Below, in pieces: positions 58,341-64,000 of a DNA stretch of 64,000 nt (positions are counted from its first letter, which is position 1; each line of letters begins with the position of its first letter). The position numbers and the translations under genes were made by a program. Source of the DNA: Cepaea nemoralis (taxonomy: Eukaryota; Mollusca; Gastropoda; Stylommatophora; Helicidae); contig JACEFZ010028302.1 of NCBI GenBank assembly GCA_014155875.1, forward strand, positions 101,001 to 165,000, given 5' to 3'. The notes under the pieces were generated by a model. It did not search any database. It was not told the origin of the DNA and saw nothing but the letters and a program-made list of their open reading frames with translations.

Positions 58341-58375
58341 ACAGCCCAGTTTTTGTTTGGTAGTGAAAGAGTTAA

Positions 58376-59485
58376 GGAGAAGATTATCGGGAAAGGAAGA
58401 ATATTAGAGGAGTCGGGAATTGATTACAGGAGACATGGGGGATTTAGAGGAGACTGGAAAAGATTACAGTGAAAGGTGGGAAATAACAGGAAGAAGACGA
58501 AACAGAAACAGGAAGCAGAAAGTAGGGGAGGACGGACATCGAGAAAAAACGGTGAAAGATGAAAGAAAGGGTGAATTAAAAAAAACATCGAATTCATCGC
58601 ACCGGCTTTTATCCCATATGGCTAGATCTCATTCCACAGCGCGACTTGCGGAAAGCGTTGCACAAAATGCGAACTCCGTAGTTCAAGCGACGACCCACAG
58701 GAGTCTTCGAGAAAAATGCACTCGTGAACCGAACGACGTAGCCTGGAATCGAACCCACAACCTTAGGAGTGTAAATCAGGGGGCGTAACCACTTCGCAAT
58801 GGAGACTCGGAGGAAGACAGGGAAAAAGAAAGAAAGCGGAAGAAAAGGGAAGATAGCGGAGAAGGATGCTATGGAGATGAGCGGAAGAGGGAAGAAAGGG
58901 GAGACATCGGGAGAGAAGGCAAGAAAGAGGGAGAGAAGGAAAGAAAACGGAAGAGAAAGGACAAACTCCGAGGAGAAGAGAAGAAACTGAGAGAGAAGAG
59001 AAGGATGCGGAAGAAAGAGGAAGAAAGTGGGAGAGAAGGGTAGAATTGGGGAGAAGGAAGCAATGGAGATGAACGGAAGAGGGAAGAAATGGGAGAAAGC
59101 TAGAGAATAAGGAAGAAAGCGGAAGAGAAGGGAAGAAAGTTGAAGAGAAAGGAAGATCGCCGGAGAGAAGGGAAGAAAACGCGAGAAATGAAAGAAAGCG
59201 AAATACAATTGAAGGTAGCGGGAGAGAAGGGAAGAAAGCGAGAGGGAAGGGTAGAAAGCGGGAGACAAGGGAAGAAAGCGGAAGACAAGGGAAGAAAGCG
59301 GGGTAAGAAAATGACAGATATTAGTGGCCGAGGGAAGAAAGCGGGAGAGATGGGGAGAAAGCCCGAGAGAAGGGAAGAAAGCGAGGGAGAAAGGAAGAAC
59401 GCGAGAGAAAAGAAGAAAGCAGGAGAAAAGGGGAGACAGCGGGAGAGAAGGGAATAAAGCTATCGAGAGGAATATGAAATATTGA
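58376..59485. repeat. GA-rich low-complexity tract
   Basis: GGGAGAGAAGGGAAGAAAGC-type purine repeats, interrupted by a SINE (58600-58800). The 315-codon minus-strand frame is a Phe/Leu/Ser-rich artefact. Confidence 0.93.
58600..58800 (-). mobile_element. SINE-5 copy
   Basis: Minus strand: AAGGTTGTGGGTTCGATTCC (box B), GTTCGGTTCACGAGTGCATT, CGCTTGAACTACGGAGTTCG. Confidence 0.55.
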
Positions 59486-59543
59486 AACAAACAAAGAGTT
59501 TTCCCGTAGTGAATTTGAATAACGAAGACACAAACAGGCTGCA

Positions 59544-60422
59544 ATGAATGTGACACATAAAAACATCTCTCTATCTATGGAACACGAACACAACGAAGCG
59601 TTGCTGTTTCTAGATATCCTAATGAGAGCAGACGGCACAATTCAAAGATCAGTGTACCGTAAAGAAACATGGACTGGCCAATATTTAAATTTTCAGAGCT
59701 TCGCACCTGTCCAGTACAAACGGAGCTTAGTACGGACCCTGTTTGACCGTACTAGGAAGATATGCACCCAGGACACACTGACAGAAGAATTTGAAACTCT
59801 GAAGAATGCCTTAAACCTGAATGGGTACTCCACAGGATTTATAAAGCGCCACTGCCAACAGCCCAAACCTAAACCAGAAGAAACTACAGTCCCTAAACTC
59901 AAGGTTTTCATCCAGTTAACCTTCCGAGGAGATGACGTAATCCAACGTTTGCAGGACCGGCTCATCACAGCAGTCGGACGAACATTCTGTGCTGCAACTC
60001 CGGTTATCAGGTACAAAACCACACCGATCCCCAACCCAGCAGTTAAAGAACCTGTAGCTTTGTACACCAAATCGAATTGTATTTACCAATTTACATGCAG
60101 GTGCGAGGCCATCTACATAGGTAGAACAGAGCGACAGTTACATAACAGGGTATTGGAACACATTCCGAACTGGGTGGACAAGATACTACACACAGAAGAT
60201 GGTAGCCTAGGCAGGCCGATACACCGGAACAGTCCTGCTTCATCGGTCGCGAGACACGTGCTCGAGAGTGGTCATATGGTTGAAAGAGACAGTGCCTTCC
60301 GTGTGTTGTTCAACACACAGAGTAGTCGGTTGTTAAGGTTTGCTGAAGTCATATTGATCAACCTGCGTAAGCCGGCCTTGTGCAAGCAGAAAGACATGTT
60401 AGTCAGTTTAAAATTACCGTAG
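59544..60422 (+). CDS. Penelope-like RT C-terminus with GIY-YIG endonuclease
   Basis: 292 codons. N-terminal part is the end of the RT (EHNEALLFLDILMRADGTIQ, VYRKETWTGQYLNFQS, YKRSLVRTLFDR), then a linker. The GIY-YIG endonuclease follows: CIYQFTCRCEAIYIGRTERQ, LHNRVLEHIPNWV, SSVARHVLESGH, SRLLRFAEVILI. CxC before the AIYIGRT core, the following Arg/His and the later H-x3-S/E region are kept. The first ATG is inside the RT, so this is a truncated product. GIY-YIG Penelope elements use this domain to nick target DNA for priming. Confidence 0.9.
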   Translation: MNVTHKNISLSMEHEHNEALLFLDILMRADGTIQRSVYRKETWTGQYLNFQSFAPVQYKRSLVRTLFDRTRKICTQDTLTEEFETLKNALNLNGYSTGFIKRHCQQPKPKPEETTVPKLKVFIQLTFRGDDVIQRLQDRLITAVGRTFCAATPVIRYKTTPIPNPAVKEPVALYTKSNCIYQFTCRCEAIYIGRTERQLHNRVLEHIPNWVDKILHTEDGSLGRPIHRNSPASSVARHVLESGHMVERDSAFRVLFNTQSSRLLRFAEVILINLRKPALCKQKDMLVSLKLP

Positions 60423-60511
60423 TAGACTATCGACATTACTGTGCGAATATGCGTATATTTCAGATTGAAGGATTTATCTAGTTATTTCACTTTATGTTGT
60501 GATTTCTGCAG

Positions 60512-60560
60512 TATGTACCTGACGAGATGCAGCGAAATATGCCAGGCAATAAATCGTGCA
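60512..60560 (+). ncRNA. Hammerhead-ribozyme-like motif (candidate)
   Basis: CTGACGA (60519-60525), GAAA (60534-60537) and ATC (60553-60555) occur in type I hammerhead order. TGTAC (60514-60518) can pair with GTGCA (60556-60560) as helix I with one wobble. Helix II (GATGCAGC) is very weak and helix III short. Penelope-like elements are known to carry minimal hammerheads near their ends; activity here is unproven. Confidence 0.4.
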
Positions 60561-61225
60561 ATCTATTGTTTGTGTCTTCGTTATTCAAACAAAGAGATGA
60601 TGAAAAGGTAATAAAAACTGCTTAATTTCACCCTTACATTTGAATGAACAAACACACGGATAGACCGACAAGATGCAAGAAAAGATAATACAACCTTATT
60701 CAGTTCAGCTCCCATGAGACAAAACCCACAAAAAACGATGATAATTCCTCTTCGAAAGACAATTACTTGAACCCGGGGTCGAATCACATGGGCGGGTGAA
60801 TCCTAGATTGCGATTGGCCGGAATGACAGATTGATTTTAGGGGAAGTTGTTTGGTCTAGCGACGCGAGAAAATTGAGGGCGAAATTTGTTTAACTGCTGG
60901 ACAGGTTAAACCGTAAACAGACAGCTTGGTAAGCCCGTGGCTGTATGTGTGAGGGTGTGTGTGTGTGTGAGGGTGTATGTGTGAGGGTGTATGTGTGAGG
61001 GTGTGTGTGAGGGTGTATGTGTTAGGGTGTGTATGTGTGTGTGTGTGAGTGTGGTGTAGGCGGGAGGGGATGTGAGATCTGTGGGAGTACTTGAAATCAG
61101 GGAAAACAAAACATAGCATTTTAAATAGATGTTGTTGTTGGGAGGTTGCTGTTGTTGTTGTAGCTGATGATTTTGTTGCTGATGTCGTTAATGATTCTGT
61201 TGTTGTGTTGTTTTGTTGTTGTTGT

Positions 61226-61539
61226 TGTATTACAGTGTAGAGGTGTTACACACAGGTTAGAAGGCACGTGATGATCGTACAGCATACAAGACTCCGTTGT
61301 GTTATAACATTCTTTATTAGTCGAATCGTTCAACTACAGCATAATGATGGTAGGCTCAAATCCCGATGTTTACATGTTCCTACTTTCTTGCTAGCTGGCC
61401 CCCAAGTGACGTGTGTGCCAGCCTAGATACACTTCTTCATTCGTGCACACACGTTCACTAGCTATGGTTTTCCCACTAGTCAAGGAATGCGCAGCATTCC
61501 TTAACTCTTTACTCCTAAGCTACTCCCTTTTCTGTTACA
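61226..61539 (-). repeat. LTR copy in arm B
   Basis: Reverse complement of the gypsy 3' LTR, with the same polypurine tract beside it (61540-61555). The partner 5' LTR is absent. Confidence 0.92.
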
Positions 61540-62674
61540 ATACCTCCCCTTCTTCAAGGAGAATTTTTCCTTGAAAAAATCTCAACCCCAACTCTTAACC
61601 CCTTAACTCTACATCTCTATACAATAACAACAATTCCATATAATTCTTAACTCAATTCTCATTCTCCTATCTCATCATAGCCAATTGCTAACCAGAGACA
61701 AGAATACCGAAACTCTCTACAAAAGTCGTTATAAAGTTCTTCTGAAAACTCGCTACAAAACTCTCCATAAAGTTCTCCAGAAAACTCGCTACAAAACTCT
61801 CCATAAGCGAACCGCTTTTAAAATTTAACCATCTAAATTATGATTGACAAAACTGAAGATATTCCCCTTATCCTTTAATTCTCCCTTATTCACATTCTCA
61901 CATTCTCACTATTCTAGGATAGACAGAAAAAATAGTTAGAGTGGGTAGTTAGATTTGGTAGGTGCGCACCTAAAAATAATAAAAGTAAGGAAAAAGTAAG
62001 AAGTAATCACCTTTCTCTTCCCATACATTCTCAAAACTTTATAAAAATAAAGTTTCAAAATTTATCTTCAGTTTCCGTCAATAATAATTGTTATTATCAA
62101 AAAAATATGTTAATCCAAAACTACCAGCTTTTGTATTATTCACCTCGTCAAGTTCAAGTTTACCATTCCTTCAAAAAAAAAACTCCAAATTATATACACT
62201 GTTAAGTACAGTCTTCTTCTTCCAATATCTATTTATTGAAATGCCAAAACTCAAGCTGGCATTCCCCCCATATTCTCCCATTTAACGCTGTTCAACCCAG
62301 CTCCTATTTTTAACCCAATCATTTACATTGCGAACGACTCAACTACTTTAAGTCATCTGTTTCCAAAAAAAAACAAGACTTCATATTTCGTCAAACTAAT
62401 AATCATTTAAACACACTCAGGTTAACTCAATAAAACCAAAGTTTTGTAAACATAAGCAGCTAAGTCAACTTATTCATTTCATAAAGCGCAATTGAAGTTC
62501 AAACAATTGACATCATTTTTATCCCCACACATTAATCAAATTAAACATATATAACTTAAAAACCAACCTGATCATAAAACATATACCAATAATAATACCT
62601 TCTTTGTAAACACAAAAATATCGTGTCTAACTTCTTCTTCTATCTGCCATCTGCAGAATATTCCACCACGCTAT

Positions 62675-63233
62675 TTATCTACCTCTTCTCCATTTTCTTA
62701 ATAACTTCAATTTTTTTTCGATAAGTGCAATATCTACATCAATGTCGCTATCCTCCCGAGGAGAGCTAACATCTTTCATATCAGCTTCTTCATCAGTTTC
62801 TGACTTTTCATCCATCTCTTGTTCCCCATCTGTATAACCATTACTAGCAACCGCTAATTTCTTCCTTTCTAAATCCAATCTAATTTTCCTGTCTTGCCGT
62901 CTCAACAAATTTTCAAATAGTGGCATATCTTCACCACTTGAAGAATTCACTCTAAGTTTCCTTTGCCTCTTAATTTCTTTTTCTTTCTGTCTATCCAACT
63001 TTCTTTTTACTGCTTGTCTTGTATTCATAAATGGAGGTTCTATTTTTTCCTTGACTGATTCTTCGCTAATATAATCGTCATACATGTTATTTTCCTCTGT
63101 CATGACTGTTTTTGGTAATGTTTCTTCTTGTTCAGCTGTAGTAGATGCTGTTGTCACTTGTTTCCCATTCTCTATAGGTATAGGATATACCGATTGTCTG
63201 ACAATCTGTCCACCTGACAATATTTCATCGGAA
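62675..63233 (-). pseudogene. gypsy pol C-terminal extension, copy in arm B
   Basis: Minus-strand frame open for the last 186 codons of the gypsy pol ORF (GSDEILSGGQIV to RKWRRGR stop), cut off at the duplication boundary. An upstream in-frame ATG (63250) comes from unrelated flanking sequence. Confidence 0.9.
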
Positions 63234-63530
63234 CCCAAAAAATTATCCATCGCGACCGTGTTCTGACGATGTTCTTTAATACATCTCCGAAGCTTCTACA
63301 AAATTATTCACTAGTCTGCTAATTGTCCTTGATTTACTTCCGTACACAGGGTGGGCTCAGGGAGCCTCTTAAGAACTCGTTTTCCCAACTTAATTAACAA
63401 AGCTATCGATCGTTTTAAAGAGATGCCCTGCCCTGACCCAGAAACCCACTCCACCCAACAGGCCTTATCATAATACATAACCCAGTCAGCCAAATACCCG
63501 CAGGATGGCTTCCCTCTTCAAGAGTTGCAG
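63234..63530. other. Unassigned sequence
   Basis: No feature recognised. Confidence 0.4.
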
Positions 63531-63534
63531 CCCT

Positions 63535-63785
63535 TAGATTATACACGCCGGCTCTGTGTCGAAGGTGTTATGATTGCAATTTCTAATCCAGCATATCAGG
63601 TTCGATATACAGCTGCCGGCGATTTGGAAGCTGACCTCCTTGCGTTGGTTTCCATACAATTGTATGAATTTCGGTATGTGAGAAAGCAATGGCAAACTAC
63701 TGAACGTAAACTTGTCCAATAATCTCAATTAGCCAAACATGCTGGGGTTTACTGCTACGTCCTGTAAGGAATATGCAACTAACTT
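63535..63785 (+). mobile_element. SINE-1 copy
   Basis: CGGCTCTGTGTCGAAGGTGT head, ATCAGGTTCGATATACAGCT (box B), core AAAGCAATGGCAAACTACTG, tail TGCTACGTCCTGTAAGG and ATATGCAACTAAC. Confidence 0.8.
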
Positions 63786-64000
63786 TAAAGAATGTATTTA
63801 TTTGAAAGAGGTAATTTTTATCCCGTGTTAGTTAAAATTCTAAAAGCCGGAATATGTTCAGGAGTGCGAAACAAGAAAGTTATATTTTTAATTATAGGCG
63901 ATTGCCGTGTGTCGTTTGTGATTATGCTTGCCCACCGCCTTCTGCCTTATGTTCAGCCATTCATTTCTGTCACCGATTTTTCCCCATGCTATGCTGCAAG
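63786..64000. other. Unassigned sequence
   Basis: Nothing recognised. Confidence 0.4.

Larger units (their letters stand above)
55784..58371 (+). mobile_element. piggyBac transposon, complete ends, decayed
   Basis: TTAA at 55780-55783 and 58372-58375 flank the inverted ends CTCTTTCGCTACC (55784) and GGTAGTGAAAGAG (to 58371), a 13-bp TIR with one mismatch. The TTAA target duplication and the transposase remnant identify piggyBac. Its 3' half is expanded by three units of about 395 bp. Confidence 0.93.
59486..60565 (+). mobile_element. Penelope-like element copy 2
   Basis: Begins with a short inverted piece of its own 3' region (TTTGAATAACGAAGACACAA at 59513), then the C-terminal RT/linker/GIY-YIG coding region, and ends with the hammerhead-like motif region. 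5' truncated: the catalytic RT blocks are missing. Confidence 0.88.
59786..63233 (-). repeat. Large inverted duplication, arm B
   Basis: Reverse complement of 46302-49793. Differences seen: the CA/TG-rich array (60945-61055) differs in length and pattern from 48535-48645, and single substitutions are scattered (for example IEKNLK versus IEKKLK in the gypsy ORF). Confidence 0.93.

Noticed and set aside
58609..59556. 315-codon minus-strand ORF rich in Phe, Leu and Ser
   Set aside because: Translation of a GA-rich low-complexity tract and a SINE; no domain.

Overview
This is eukaryotic, almost certainly invertebrate, genomic DNA. It is AT-rich and full of microsatellites. It carries animal-type mobile elements (non-LTR retrotransposons with APE/RT/RNase H, tRNA-derived SINEs, hAT, piggyBac, mariner, Ty3/gypsy and Penelope-like elements). 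No host gene, rRNA, functional tRNA gene or CRISPR array could be supported. The composition would suit a large repeat-rich genome such as a cephalopod, chelicerate or orthopteroid insect, but the sequence does not decide which.

Layout. 1-10,800 is a nest of LINEs, a hAT transposon with intact ends and 8-bp target duplication (4367-6970), (TA)n arrays and CT-rich tracts. Its first 2.74 kb is a homopolymer-distorted second copy of 5538-9935. 10,800-16,800 is SINE, minisatellite and a palindromic foldback-like block. 16,845-20,912 is a young LINE (LINE C) with an uninterrupted 1084-codon ORF. 20,900-29,240 holds decayed LINEs B, D, E, F and G plus a second hAT remnant. 29,700-36,500 holds a mariner remnant, SINEs, a 53-bp satellite, a G-rich minisatellite and a LINE E fragment. 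36,700-38,700 has a Penelope tail and a LINE A copy buried in (ACT)n. 39,925-48,353 is a Ty3/gypsy element with two LTRs, gag and a lightly broken pol. 48,354-63,233 is dominated by a roughly 3.45-kb inverted duplication (46,302-49,793 versus 59,786-63,233) enclosing about 10 kb that includes a complete-ended piggyBac element (55,784-58,371).

Family names (LINE A to G, SINE-1 etc.) are local labels. LINE A: RT plus C-terminal C2H2 finger, 3' hairpin, found inside microsatellites. LINE B: RT family broken by the hAT. LINE C: APE-RT-RNase H, tail (GAA)n. LINE D: APE-RT. LINE E: RT-RNase H, C-terminal ECPxC-type motif, AACTC-rich tail, many truncated 3' ends. LINE F and G: 3' fragments with (GAT)n tails.

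Most notable: LINE A copies bounded on both sides by microsatellite, with an apparent empty site; the large inverted duplication; two tandem G-GGA-AAT heptamers in the gag/pol overlap; a hammerhead-like motif at the Penelope 3' end; and the likely assembly problem in the first 2.7 kb.
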